A DNA stretch of 64,000 bases, from contig NC_059365.1 in the NCBI RefSeq assembly GCF_019703515.2, forward strand, positions 38,764,001 to 38,828,000, given 5' to 3'. Shown one piece after another: positions 51,263 through 63,830 of this stretch; positions within the stretch are counted from its first letter, which is position 1, and every line of letters starts with the position of its first letter. This stretch comes from Myxocyprinus asiaticus. Its lineage: Eukaryota > Chordata > Actinopteri > Cypriniformes > Catostomidae. A program made the position numbers and the translations under genes. Under the pieces are notes generated by a model. It saw only the letters and a list, made by a program, of their open reading frames with translations, ran no database searches and was not told the origin of the DNA.

Positions 51263-52903
51263 CAGTTGATGTCAGAAGTTTGCATACACTTAGGTTGAAG
51301 TCATTAAAACTATTTTTGTTTTTAACCACTACACAGATTTAATATTAGCAAACTATAGTTTTGGCAGGTCGTTTAGGACATCTACTTTGTGCATGACACG
51401 AGTAATTTATTTCTTTATTTATTGTAAGTTTACAGACAGACTGTTCCACTTTTAATTGAGTATATCACAGTTCCAGTGGGTCAGACGTTTACATACACTA
51501 AGTTAACTGTGCCTTTAAACAGCTTGGAAAATTCCAGAAAATGATGTCAAGCCTTTAGACAATTAGCCAATTAGCTTCTGAAAGGAGGTGTACTGAATTG
51601 GAGGTGTACCTGTGGATGTATTTTGAGGCCTACCTTCAAACTCAGTGGCTCACTGCTTGACGTCATCGGAAAATCAAAAGAAATCAGCCAAGACCTCAGA
51701 AAAAAAAATTGTGGACCTCCACAAGTCTGGTTCATCCTTGGGAGCAATTTCCAAATGCCTGAAGGTACCATGTTCATCTGTACAAACAATAGTATGCAAG
51801 TATACACACCATGGGACCACGCAGCTATCATACCGCTCAGGAAGGAGAGGCATTCTGTCTCCTAGATATGAACATAGTTTGGTCCGAAAAGTGCAAATCA
51901 ATCCCAGAACAACAGCAAAGGACCTTGTGAAGATGCTGGAGGAAACAGGTAGACAAGTATCTATATCCACAGTAAAACAAATCTTATATCGACATAACCT
52001 GAAAGGCTTCTCAGCAAGGAAGAAACCACTGCTCCAAAACTGCCATAAAAAGCCAGAATACAGTTTGCAAGTGCACATAGGGACAAAGATCTTACTTTTT
52101 TGGAGAAATGTCCTCTGGTCTGATGAAACAAAAATTGAACTGTTTGGCCATAATGACCATTGTTATGTTTGGAGGAAAAAGGGTGAGGCTTGCAAGTCGA
52201 AGAACACCATCCCAACTGTGAAGCATGGGGGTGGCAGCATCATGTTGTGGAGGTGCTTTGCTGCAGGAGGGACTGGTGCACTTCACAAAATAGATGGCAT
52301 CATAAGGAAGGAAAAATATGTGGATATATTGAAGCAACATCTCAAGACATCAGCCAGGAAGTTAAAGCTTGATCACAAATGGGTCTTCCAAATGGACAAT
52401 GACCCCAAGCATACCTCCAAAGTTGTAGCAAAATGGCTTAAGGACAACAAAGGTATTGGAGTGACCATCACAAAGCCCTGACCTCAATCTGATAGAAAAT
52501 TTGTGGACAGAACTGAAAAAGCGTGTGCGAGCAAGGAGGCCTACCAACCTGACTCAGTTACACCAGTTCTGTCTGGAGGAATGGACCAAAATTCCAGCAG
52601 CTTATTGTGAGAAGCTTGTGGAAGGCTACCCGAAATGTTTGACCGAAGTTAAACAATTTAAAGGCAATGCAACCAAATACTAACAAAGTGTATGTAAACT
52701 TCTGACCAGCTGGGAATGTGATGAAAGACATAAAAGCCGAAATAAATCATTCTCTCTACTATTATTCTGACATTTCACATTCTTAAAATAAAGTAGTGAT
52801 CCTAACTGAAGGGAATGTTTTCTATGATTAAATGTCAGGAATTGTGAAAAACTGAGTTTAAATTTATTTTGTTAAGGTGTATGTAAACTTCTGACCTCAG
52901 CTG
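51263..52903 (+). mobile_element. Sleeping-Beauty-type Tc1 element, near full length
   Basis: Left end cagttgatgtcagaagtttg after TA. Inner repeat agtgggtcagacgtttacat at 51474, inner right gtgtatgtaaacttctgacc at 52687, outer right 'gtatgtaaacttctgacctc' then agctg at 52879-52903. About 1.64 kb, the family's normal size, with diverged ends. Confidence 0.9.
51661..52683 (+). pseudogene. Sleeping-Beauty-type transposase, few breaks
   Basis: The expected start codon is ATC (gtcATCGGAAAATC). An A-run at 51701-51709 shifts the frame, after which 51709-52481 reads open: [60 protein letters not shown] (first aspartate), [32 protein letters not shown] (second aspartate). A small deletion near 52448 shifts the frame again. 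The IENLWTELKKRVRAR region with the glutamate and the C terminus to 52683 follow in another frame. Confidence 0.88.
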
Positions 52904-53154
52904 TGCTTTGGATATGTCTAATTTAGATAAACACCATCTAAGTTTTTATTTATTTATTTTACAGTTGTGGCTAGGGAATTAAAAAAGTTCAGTGTCATAC
53001 AGCTCTGACCAAGTGACAATATCATGTATGTTTGCAGAGATAAAATTGATTAAAGACAGTGTAAATTAACAGTAAATGCATGAGGTACACAGTTTATAGT
53101 TGTATAATGATGCTGTGCAGGATGAAAGGCAAAACCTGGCTTTACTGGTAACAC

Positions 53155-53430
53155 TTTACAATAAGGTTCCATTCGATTACATAAATTAATGCATTAGGTA
53201 TCATGAACAATACATTTTTACTGCACTGATTAATCTTGGTTAGTGTTAGTTAATAAAAATACAATAGTTCATTGTTAGTTCATTGTACATTAACTAATGT
53301 TTTAACTTTTGATTTTAAAAATGTATTACTATATGTTGAAATTAACATTAACCAAGATGTTGTAAAAGTATTGTTCATTGTTAGTTCATGTTAACAACTG
53401 GGACCTTGTCAAATGTTACTGCTTCATTCT
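53155..53430. mobile_element. Dispersed MITE-like repeat (ggtaacactttacaataagg type)
   Basis: Ends ggtaacactttacaataagg and 'ttgtcaaatgttactgcttc'; the inner part 'ttcattgttagttcatt' repeats inverted. A related end occurs at 55998-56075. Confidence 0.55.
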
Positions 53431-53659
53431 CAGTGTGGCCTGAAGCTCGGACCTTTGCAGTAGAAAATTTCTCCTCTGCCTTCAGTAACAGCAAAGCATT
53501 TTAATTCCCTGAAAAGAAAAACATAATAGAACAGTGGTTTTGTTCGGGACACAGATTTGACATTGGACTCAGGAATTGACAAATAGCAAATTGCTGTTTA
53601 ATGTTTACTTATGTTTATTGAAAGGAGCATTAATTGGCACTTAATACACTCAAAATTAA

Positions 53660-53830
53660 TGCTTTAAACTTGGAATGAGCAATCCAAAAGTAATCAGATT
53701 AGATTACTTTTATAAATGTAATCTAAAAGACTACGTTACTGAATTAAGTTATTTAATTTGTAATTAAATTAAATTTGTAATTTGTAATCAGTACCAGATT
53801 ACATCTCAGAAGTAATCTACCCTATTACCA
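53660..53830. repeat. TAATCAGATTAC-type dispersed repeat
   Basis: 'agtaatcagattagattact' and 'ccagattacatctcagaagt' resemble 63735-63815. Short, self-complementary style. Confidence 0.45.
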
Positions 53831-55139
53831 TGAACTGCATATAGGCCCAAAAATTATATTGTAAAATTATTAACTGATTTCCCAGTTTTACAGTGTCTTT
53901 ATAGTTTGACTGTTTGATTTCTAACTGTCTCTTGAATTTCAGCTGTATTTTATAAATACATTTCGGTCAGCACAAAAAATGCTTATCAGCATTGCAAATG
54001 GAACCACATTTAATATATTGTGAGTCCTGTTTTTGTTTTTCAGGATAAGGGCATGTCACGCAACCTGTCCATGTTGGTATCTACATAATTTGGCTAGCTT
54101 CTACCAAGTGACAGATGCATTTGTGCCACAATTCCATAGAGTTTAATGGAACAAAATTGAAGCTACTGTATGGGAGCTATAGTTTTCTCCTCCTTTTTAA
54201 ATGTTTGTAAACGTATTTATTTTGCTATTCCAATTCTATATGATTATATGGTTTATAATATGGTTTTCCCTGCTGTCATCGACCCTATCAGAAAAGACCT
54301 GAAACCCACTTTTAGGTGACGACCCACCAGTTGAGAACCACTGTAATAGACAATTGACATCTTTTTCTCACTCTCTTTCTTCACCTTTCATCCCTTGCAT
54401 CTTTCCATTTCCTGTATGTGAGATGTGTGATATGTGTTTTTACTGTTGTGCAATTACTGTTTGTTTGCGAGGAAATGCACACACATCAACGCCACCTAAT
54501 CTAGAGAAGGTCACTAAGCCACATCACACTGTCACATATACTGCAGTCCCGATGATAAGTGTATGAAACACTCCATTTGATTTAGTGTCACTGCTTACGT
54601 GTGTATGCAAATCACACGCACAAACTGGACTACCTGATCTGTTAGCAAATGTGACCTGCTTGTGAGGTTACTTGTGGATTGATGGTCTTATTCAACTCTG
54701 AAAAAGAAACATATACTTGTGTGAATTAATTAACTGATCATGAGCATAATTAAGTTGTGTTTCTTGTTTAGTCTGTCTTTGGCTAATTAACTTATGACCT
54801 TTTACATCTAAATATTAAAATCGGTCATATCTAACTGATGTTACCCGGTTGCTATGCAATGTGTGCTGCATAGTGACAGCAGCTCCGTTGCCGTGGGGTC
54901 GTCACGCACATCTGTGAGCCTGCCCTGAAACAGACACACACACACACTCATACCCCACCCATCCCACCTCAGGATGAGGCTGACTTGTCGCACTGCCTCC
55001 CCAGGGCTTACCGAAGGAAACACAGTCTGTCTAATGTCAAAACTCATACCCTCAGTGCTGTCACTCACCCTATAAACACACTCATCCTAACTTTTAGGGC
55101 ATCTCAGTGAACTATAATCTTCTTTTGGCATTTAGCAGT
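53831..55139. other. Intergenic, unassigned
   Basis: No supported exon or repeat; weak short frames only. Confidence 0.35.
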
Positions 55140-55330
55140 AGTGATCAACCGATATCAATATTTTAATGGCCGATGCCAATACTGATATTTACAGAAATGA
55201 GTGGCTGATACAGTTACCCTATAAAGTATTTGGATACTTATGCAACATTTTCTGAAATACAGGATATTATCATATTGTTAGCCAAAATACGGGATGCACC
55301 GGCTAACATGGGACTGTTGGCAACCCTACT
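55140..55330. repeat. hAT-like and 'cccgtat' dispersed repeat pieces
   Basis: 'gatcaaccgatatcaatatt' and 'gccgatgccaatactgatat', then 'acgggatgcaccggctaaca' and 'gttggcaaccctac'. Confidence 0.4.
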
Positions 55331-55924
55331 TAATCCCTAACCCGAAGTACACACAATAAAAACGGTGACGCTTGCCTTATAAACACCACTATTTCCATAA
55401 GCAGTGTATAGTTTCTGATGAGAGAATCAAGTTTGAGTGCAGCCAGAGGGATGCGCACAGAAATTATAGACATGTTTTTAGGGGTTAAAACATCAGGCAG
55501 CCTCGAAGCTACAAGCAATCTGTTCACTCTCTAACACAACAACTGTTCACTATTTATCGTGGCACTGATAGGCTTTTTAGAAATGATAGCTGTTGCCTCT
55601 TCCTGCACTTAAGATGGAAGTTGCTTTATTACCTCATAAATGAATGAATGAATGAATAAATAAATAAATTGCTAGACAAATGAACAAATTAAGAAAACTC
55701 CATGTGGTATACAGGAAAGACAAATCGGTTGAGCTGTCCAAATGTACATCTTTTTTTCTTTATGCAAAACAGATTTCGCTAAAGTTTTAAAGTAAATCTC
55801 CTAAATGACTGATACTGTATCAGCTTATATTTGTCCATTTTGAGATGATCAGCATCAGAGGATAACTGTTCCTCATTTGACTAATTGAAATATGTGTAAC
55901 CTGCCTCCAATGATGGCTATGCTT

Positions 55925-56140
55925 TTTTTTTTTTTTTTTTTTTTTTAAAGCAGTCCACAACAGATGACTAATTACTTGTCTAAATTGTAATCAGATTACG
56001 GTAACACTTCACAATAAGGTTCCATTCGTTAACATTAGTTAATGCATAAGGTATCATGAACTAACAATGAACATGTTTGTGTGTTTCTAAATTTGTTAGG
56101 TCTAAGGGGGGTTAGGTATGCCCCCCCCCCCCCCCCGAAA
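55925..56140. repeat. T-run, dispersed repeat end and C-run
   Basis: T-run at 55925-55946, repeat end ggtaacacttcacaataagg at 56000-56019, and a C homopolymer of about 17 bases around 56119-56135. Confidence 0.7.
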
Positions 56141-56348
56141 TGTACCTGGACCAATGCCGAAACATGATCAAGGGGGACCGACCCAAAATAAATTATCATG
56201 AAGGAGCAGTGTACAGTGTGTTGTCTTTAGGTTTTTGTTGTGTGCATTTGTGTGTATGTGCTTGTGGACTCATACCTGCTGAGAAGTGGTTTTTATGTGT
56301 TTTTTATGCCACATGCTCTTCTTTGCTGGCTGGTTGCATGTGTAGTGT

Positions 56349-56390
56349 ATGTATGTGTGTGTGTGTGTGTGTGTGAATGTGTGTGTGTGC
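56349..56390. repeat. GT-rich microsatellite
   Basis: 'atgtatgtgtgtgtgtgtgt' followed by further GT units. Confidence 0.85.
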
Positions 56391-57629
56391 TCAAGTCAAA
56401 TATATGAACACTGTAGCAATCAAGGTGAACAGACGTATCTAATTCTGGTTGTTGATAAAACGTGTCGATGGCCCATTGTGGCTCTTTCATTACTGTGGCA
56501 GAGCCATGCGCCTGTGTTTTGTGAAGCGTGCTGGTCAATATTAGTACTAGAGTCTATCTCAAAAAGACATGTTTGCTCTTCTTCCACCCCACCCTCCTCC
56601 TTTTTTTTTTTTTTTTTTAACTCTCACTCGCTCTCTCTCGCTCCAGCTCTCTCACTCTCTGTTTGTGATGGGTCTGATCACAGACAGTGATGAGAAGGTC
56701 TTTTGAGAGGAAGTTGAGGTAGGGAACCTGACATTGTCAAGGACAATGAATGTCAGGCAGTGGACTTCAGAAGAAAACAGTGCAGGATACAACCCAATCA
56801 TGATCATAAACCTGAAACCAAACCGCCACTGAACTACTGAATATAATCACCAGAGACGAACTTAAAAGGCAAAGACTTTTATCTTTATTAGTGGTGACTT
56901 AGGGTCAGGAATTTGAACAAACCCCTACCCCTATGTTAACACTAGAGGCGCTACAACAACAATGACTTCACTTTCACACAAATCACGAGGAAAATGGCAA
57001 ATAATCAGATTAACACAATGCTATCTTATAACATCTTAACACTTTTACTATAGCGCATGACTTGAAAGGCGATACATTTTAATATTTGTTAAACATAAAT
57101 TACATAACCAACTACATTTATAAGCTTATTAGGATGCGATCAAGTTGTGCGGTAGCTCTAGTGTTGAGTGTTGCACTTGCGATGAAAAGGGGTCGAGTCC
57201 CGAAGAGCATGCGAGTCGACACGTAAGCCAAAAGTGTCATAGCAGCACCACAAAATGTTGTGGTTGCATCAGCAATTGTGTTTATCATCCCACGTTCGCT
57301 TTAATGACATTATCAGTTAGGTTTAGGTTTAAGGTTTAGGGTAGGGAGGTAGGTTTTGTTGATTTAAAACTCAATAAAGCATTAACCTTAAAAACCTAAT
57401 CTGTTTAGGAGAACATTTAACTCACTTTTAGCGCCACACAGTGGACATTTCACCTCAGAACTGCCGTGATACGTGTAATGAACAATGTAATTTCATTTTA
57501 CAAAAATGTCGCCACAGTCATGTAATTTTGTTGAGATCAGGCTCAAAAATCTAGCCTTAAAAAAACAAAACAAAAAACCAACCACATTTCACTGTTTTTG
57601 TGATGCCCTGCCTGCAGGACATGTAAGCA

Positions 57630-57970
57630 TCTAAGCAGGATTATGGCAAGAAAAATCACTAAGGATTTCAGCCACACTGCTGTGGTCAGATAAACGCTTC
57701 TACAGCCTTAGGGCCAGCAGGACGAACTACTTCCTCCAAGCCCCCCGGATCCTTCATCAGGATGCTGTCAGGGGCCCACAGCAACAAACATACAGATGGA
57801 TAGCATCATGCATAACTTACCAAGCATATATAAACATCTTCAAACATATGCACATCTAGATCTTCATTTGCATGTCACATATTTTTTATTTTATAATTGC
57901 ACATTAGTCTAATAGATATTTATTTGTGTATTTTATTGTTACCCTCTGTCAGTTTTGTCTTTGTTCTCTT
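57630..57970 (+). mobile_element. Possible LINE 3' end (Rex1/L2-like)
   Basis: One frame reads RFYSLRASRTNYFLQAPRIL, similar in style to the C-terminal end of Rex1/L2-type LINE proteins (S.RAR..R..SF.PQA.RLLN), followed by an AT-rich tail. Weak. Confidence 0.3.
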
Positions 57971-58254
57971 ATGCACAACGAAAAAAAGCAAAAAAGCAAA
58001 CAATCTGGTAATGCTGTAGCAGATGAGCATGAAATAGAACTTTTAACTTTGTTATTTACTCTTTTTCTTCTCTATTTCTTCTCTATTTTATTTTAAAAAG
58101 TTACAGGTTTACTTCATGCTACAGTATGCTTTTTGCATTTGTATAATTTACTAACAGTGTGTGAAAGAGATACAAACAAATGGAAATATATTAAGATTTA
58201 TTAAAATGTATCATTTTTTTGTAAATGTTCAACTGCTTCACACATTGCGTACAA

Positions 58255-58500
58255 ATTAAATGGATAGTTCACCCAAAAATGAAAATTCTCTCATCATTTA
58301 CTCTACATCACAGATGTGCATGACTTTCTCTCTTCTGCTGAACACAAACAGATTTTTAGAAGAATATCTCATCTCTGTAGGTCCATACAATGCAAGTGAA
58401 TGTTGACCAGATCTTTGAAGGTCCAAAAAAACACATAAAGGCAGCATAAAAGTAATCCATACGACTCCAGTGGTTTAATCCATGCCTTCAGAAGTGAAAT
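58255..58500. mobile_element. Inverted-repeat MITE, family A (half copy)
   Basis: Starts 'ggatagttcacccaaaaatg', includes 'tctcttctgctgaacacaaa' and 'gcataaaagtaatccatacg'. Confidence 0.65.
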
Positions 58501-58669
58501 GATTGGTGTGGGTGTGGCTGAGGGTTTCAGACGGTCCCTTACCACAACCACCACAGTTGTATTCCATTTTAGCACAGTGTGAGGACTTTCCAGACGGTCC
58601 CTTATCCACCGTAGGAACAATTTCCAATGAATATCAAGGTTAAATCAATAATCTTGAATGATTTCGAAG

Positions 58670-58800
58670 TGACGCCATCGGATCAGCTTAAACATGGGAC
58701 AAATCGCGTCCCGTATTGATTCGATACAGGAGGCATCATTTAATTTTAAATACGGGATGATCCCGTAATTTATGGAATGGGTGGCAACCCTAGGCTAGGT
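58670..58800. repeat. 'cccgtat' dispersed repeat
   Basis: 'atcgcgtcccgtattgattc' and 'gggtggcaaccctaggc', related to 15250-15370 and 55240-55330. Confidence 0.45.
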
Positions 58801-59071
58801 GGTTACTTATTGGCCCAAGTCAAAAAAGCCCACCCACAAATATATATGATATTCATGGCTTGGTCTCTCCTTTAATGTAAGTCAATGGGATTTTTTGCCT
58901 GCGTTATCATTCACAAGACGCACATGGGTAATTCTGTGAAATCTGTGCCTTTTCCATTTCAAAAAGGTGATTTTTAAACAAAATGTTTGTAAGAAACTTT
59001 AACTTTAATTGTTAAACATTTTAAGTGTTAATAAATTGCACGGTACCATCTCAAACTAAATTATACTTTAT

Positions 59072-59087
59072 ATTTTCAAAGGTATAG

Positions 59088-59123
<36 letters not shown>

Positions 59124-59139
59124 CTATACCTTTGAAAAT
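59072..59139. repeat. 68-base perfect palindrome around (TA)n
   Basis: The 19-base arm attttcaaaggtatagcaa is followed by about 15 TA units and the exact inverse arm ttgctatacctttgaaaat. Confidence 0.95.
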
Positions 59140-61034
59140 GTTAATAGAATTGGTGGTAACAGGACTGACAGTTTTACAGTTCATTCAGCTACTACTAGAT
59201 TCATGCTCAAGGTCAAGTTGTTTATTAGAAAGAGAATTGAATGCTGATATTTCTACAAATATCTACTTTTTAATTATCAGTTGTTTTCAGCACAAAATCA
59301 TGGTAACAGGGTTGATATTTTAAGATAATCCCCTACTGACAAACCTAACACAATATAAGATAAAGTGATAAAAGAAAGAGACTCTTGTACTTGTAGAGTT
59401 CACATCCAGAGACGATGACAGTTTTATTTTGACAGAGTTTTATTTATTTCTGGAATTGTAAATTATTTAAATAAAGGGGAGATAAGATGGTAACAGAGTT
59501 GACATAACTTTAGGGCACAACTTTAAGTCTTTAAAAAAAATTATTATAGTCCTCTAAATCATTTATTATAGAGAGAATAAATACAGGGCTGGAGACAGGC
59601 TAAAAGGCATAAAGAAAGAAAAAAAAATGCTGATATGTTAAGAAAATTGGCTATAATATCATGTAGTAAAAGCTATTAATTGTTTACACATATGTTTATG
59701 AGGGACACAAAGTGTACTGATTTAATGGAATGACCCTCATGCAAGTCCAGTTGTTTAGAAATGTAATATCCTACTGTTCCTCTCCTCAACAATCCGCACA
59801 GTTTGAGGTATCAGTCATGTTCATAGCACAAACAGCATAAGTTACAAGTTTAATACTTAGGGTTAGGGGTTTTGAAAAAGTATGAGCAATAGTAATAGTG
59901 ATGATTTTCTTACCAAGCACCACTAATTATTTTAAGTAAAGCTTTGCCTATCAAGAGTGGTGAATAGAGCTTTTTTTTTTTTTTTTTTTTTTTTTGCATG
60001 TACAGGTGAATATGTGTGTGTGTATTTGTGTAGCAGAGAGGCATAAAGTTGTTCTGTCTTTGAAAGCCAGACATTCAAACGGGCCGTAAACTACCCACAT
60101 CTGCCAACTTCCTCTTTTGGCCTGCGGTTATTAAAGCCCTGCGCATCAAGTGATGTATAAAAAATCAGCTCAGAGATTTTCTCCACCTTGGTCTTCTTTC
60201 TGTAGCACGTCAGGAGAAAAATCTGAGTAACCTTGGAGATGAGAAAATATTTTATTCAGTGGATTTAGTCGTTTTAATATACCGTGTATGTCCCCGTTGC
60301 TCCAGTGTGTGCGTGTGTTTATGTATATGAGTATATATGTGTGTGTGTTAGTCTGCATGTCAAAAATAGATTGCAAAGGATGAGAATAATGTTTATAATT
60401 GTAAAAGGCCTTGTGTTTATCTGTGTGTGCGAGTGTGTGTTTAACATGGGGAACTGGTGTAGTGTGAATTGCAGTAATTGCCTTGTTTGTTTTGGCTGGT
60501 TCTGTGAGCTGGTAAGCCACTGCTTCACTGCCTCTGATTGTTTGTCATTTGCCATTTCAAGTGGAACTAACAAGCATACAGACCGAGTGGGATTCAGAAA
60601 TTGTGTGTGTGCGTTTGTAATACTCTGAAGGAAATATATTGTCTAATTTTTCCCTCTTCTCTGTCATCAAGCAACATATTCCTTCCACCTATGGACATTT
60701 TAATTTGTTACAACGTCCACATCTCTGTCATGTACGGTGTGTGTATGTGTGTGTGTGCATGCATTTGCTTTAGTGTGACACCTGAGTCACTGGAAGTACA
60801 TTATCACTAATGTCCACTTCTGTGAAGTGACCTCATGAATGACCGCTCGGCTGTACTGGCAGTGAGATAAGAGTCTGATAGTTGAGTGCCACTGAAAAAG
60901 GTCACAGCCATCATAAAGCAATGATGAGCTGATAGAGGGTTTGGAGAAGAAGGGAAAAAGAGAGTAAGAGAGGAATGGCCAGAAAGATCAATGGACAAAG
61001 TCTTTGTGATGAGGAAAGAATGGAATTGAAAATG

Positions 61035-61290
61035 TTGCAGCACTTTACATAAATGCTCCCTTTGTTAAGGGTTTATAAAGAGGTTTATTAATGACTAATA
61101 AGGCATTGCATAATAAATCATCGATATGCGGTTATAACAATATGAATAAAAATGGAGACTTTCAGGCAATACTTGCCAAAAAGTGAGCATTTTAACTTAC
61201 ATGTTACAAATGCTTAATAACACGTATTCAACATGATAAACCTTTAAAAGTGTACCTTAATGTAAAGTGGACACTTATGAAGCATTTATT
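61035..61290. repeat. Dispersed repeat (tttgttaagggtttataaag type)
   Basis: 'cactttacataaatgctccc' and 'taatgactaataaggcattg' recur in related form near 63565-63680. Confidence 0.4.
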
Positions 61291-61699
61291 AAAGAGTTGC
61301 CAACATTTGAAACATATGTACATAAAGTTCAGAATGGTTTAATGATCATCAGACTTTATTATATGATATATGCTGTGAATGAGCATGCAATGACCTGAAA
61401 AGTGTTTCTGTAGAGGACTTTAATAAACTAGGACTAGATAATTTGTAATGGAGTAGTACTATTCTTTTGACATCAATGTGACAAGAAAAGTGACAACACA
61501 AGTGAGTCAAGACATAACAGTAATTAATAAACAGTAAACACAAAAAGGACTGTAGCAAAATGACAAAACGCCTCCTTTTAATTTCACTATAATATTCCTA
61601 TTTTGCTGCATTGAGATTTAAATAATGACTTATGGCATTTTATGTTTTTATTAATATAAGTATGAATAAGCATATTTATAAAGCATGTATAACACGTAC

Positions 61700-62185
61700 G
61701 GTATACATGGTTAAATCCATATCTTCATAAGCGATATGATAAGTGTGGGTGAGAAAGAGATCAATATTTAAGTCCTTTTTTACTTTAAATCTCCACTTTC
61801 ACTTTCACTTTCTTCTTCTTTTGTTTTTGGCGATTCACATTCTTTGTGAATATCACCACCTACTGGGCAATAAGGAGAATTAACAGTAAAAAAGGACTTA
61901 AATATTGATCTGTTTCTCACCCACACCATCATATCGCTTCTGAAAATATGGATTTAAACATTGGAGTCTTATGGATTACTTTTATGCTGCCTTTATGTGC
62001 TTTTTAAGCTTCAAAGTTTTGGTCACCATTCACTTGCATTGTATGGACCAACAGAGCTGAAATATTCTTCTAAATATCTTCATTTGTGTTCAGCTGAAGA
62101 AAGAAAGTCATACACATCTGGGATGGCATGAGTGTGAGTAAATGATGAGATAATTTTCATTTTTGGGTGAACTATTTCTTTAACG
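61700..62185. mobile_element. Inverted-repeat MITE, family A (copy)
   Basis: The inner inverted arms 'atcaatatttaagtcctttt' and 'aaaaggacttaaatattgat' flank a centre with 'ccacctactgggcaataagg'. The right end is 'atttttgggtgaactatttc'. The left outer arm is missing. Confidence 0.7.
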
Positions 62186-62895
62186 GTGCTGTAAGCATTT
62201 TTAGACATTTTGCTCACTTCCACCAATTAGACATGCCCATTGTTAGCAAACCCAAATGTGCAAAATGTTTGACAGGCAGAGAGCATTTGTGATTTAGCTA
62301 AGTTTTCTGATTCGCTAAAAAAAAGGTGGCCGCTCTCCTGAGAGTTGTTTGCTGCTCCATACAGCACTTTTTATTATGAGCTGTAGTAATAGAGATGCTT
62401 GATGCTTCGCAAACACCAGTAATGATAAAACAGCATCTTGTATTTAAAAATAGGACAAAAAGAGTAGCCAGATTGCTTGAAAATGAGAGAGGACAACGAA
62501 AAAGTGAAGTGTGTGGCACTCCGGCCCCATAAAAGCCCCACCAGATGGAAGCACTCAAAGTGACGTCTCAAGAGCTGTGACATCATCAGGGCAATGGCTC
62601 ATGGCATTTACTCTGATTAGTTAAATAGCTGTGTTTGTCTGTCCAACAAACCACTCATACACACACACGCAGATGACCAGGCTGTTGTACTGCAGTAATC
62701 AGTAGAATGTGTATCTACATAAGCCTCATGATTATGGCCCCCAGGTGTTGGACCAAGTCAAACCCTCTTGGACAAATCAAATTCTCATTAAAGTTTCAGT
62801 CACTAATCCTGAAATTGGAACCAACATATAGGCTTGTCATCTCTGTGTTATCCTGCCAACAGAAGTTTTAAATCGAACATTTGTTCTTTTCACAG

Positions 62896-63066
62896 TATCC
62901 ACTGTCTGGACGCCTTGTGGCCCGTTTGGGATTTCTCAATATGGAGTTTTGTAAACAAAAGGAAACTGAATACCCTGTGAACTCTACTGCTGAAATCTTG
63001 GCTGTTCCCATCTTCCTGTTGGGATGCACTGTTATAATTGTGCTTCAGGTGATAGCATCTAAATGA
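62896..63066 (+). CDS. Candidate coding exon, unknown protein with one membrane segment
   Basis: A pyrimidine-rich tract and acceptor (cttttcacag) end at 62896. The open frame after it reads YPLSGRLVARLGFLNMEFCK, QKETEYPVNSTAEILAVPIF and LLGCTVIIVLQVIASK, then TGA. The final part (ILAVPIFLLGCTVIIVLQVI) would make a transmembrane helix and NST is a possible glycosylation site. The first exon(s) are not identified and I do not recognise the family. It may be a chance open frame. Confidence 0.25.
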   Translation, partial: YPLSGRLVARLGFLNMEFCKQKETEYPVNSTAEILAVPIFLLGCTVIIVLQVIASK

Positions 63067-63099
63067 ATTGATTTATTCAAATCATTTACATTAATATTT

Positions 63100-63830
63100 A
63101 AATTTATTCATTTGGCAGAAGCTTTTATCCAAAGCGACTAACAAAAAGAGGAAGGATAACAACATAAGTGATTCATCTTAAAGGAGGTTGTAGATCAAAA
63201 AGTGCTGCATTACAACGTTTCAATTGAATTAGAAAAGTAGTTGTATTAAATCTTTTATTAAATCTATATTAAATCATATTAAATCTGATTTAATATGACT
63301 GAATCAACTTGAGTGAGTACATTGGGTTATACAAACGAAAGTCATTTTGAAGGGTCAGATCAGGTAGAAATAGCTCCTTATAATAACATTTGCTAATGTT
63401 TTTTTTTTTTTCTTTTACTGTATAGGCTAAAGTTGTAGAGTAATGTTTTGTTACTCAACAAAGGAGACCAAGGTAATGTTCACTTTTTGTCATGGTTTGT
63501 GTCTATGCATGTATTTTTATTATTTTTGATACTGAATATCTTCTATTATTTTTCAAAAAATTTTCGGTAACACCAAATGATGTTCGGTTTACAATGATGT
63601 TCACTTTGTTAAGAGTTTATAAAGGCGTGCATTGAAGACTAAGTCATTTACAGATGCATTATAAACAGTGTAGGGTAAGTTACAAATATAAAAATAAAAT
63701 AGAAATCCACTACAAATTAAAATTATTTCTCTAAATATGTAATCAGATTACTTTATGGATTACTTAATTGAGAAAGTAATCACATTACTAATTACGTTAC
63801 TTTTAAGTTACTCTCTAAACCACTTTCCGC
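63100..63830. repeat. Short dispersed repeat pieces at the right edge
   Basis: 'ggcagaagcttttatccaaa' (a common fish repeat tail), 'ggtaacaccaaatgatgttc' and 'taatcagattactttatgga'. Confidence 0.45.

Noticed and set aside
54841..55068. Minus-strand frame of 75 residues
   Set aside because: Considered as an exon, but it has no recognised motif and contains a CA-rich simple stretch; coding status not supported.
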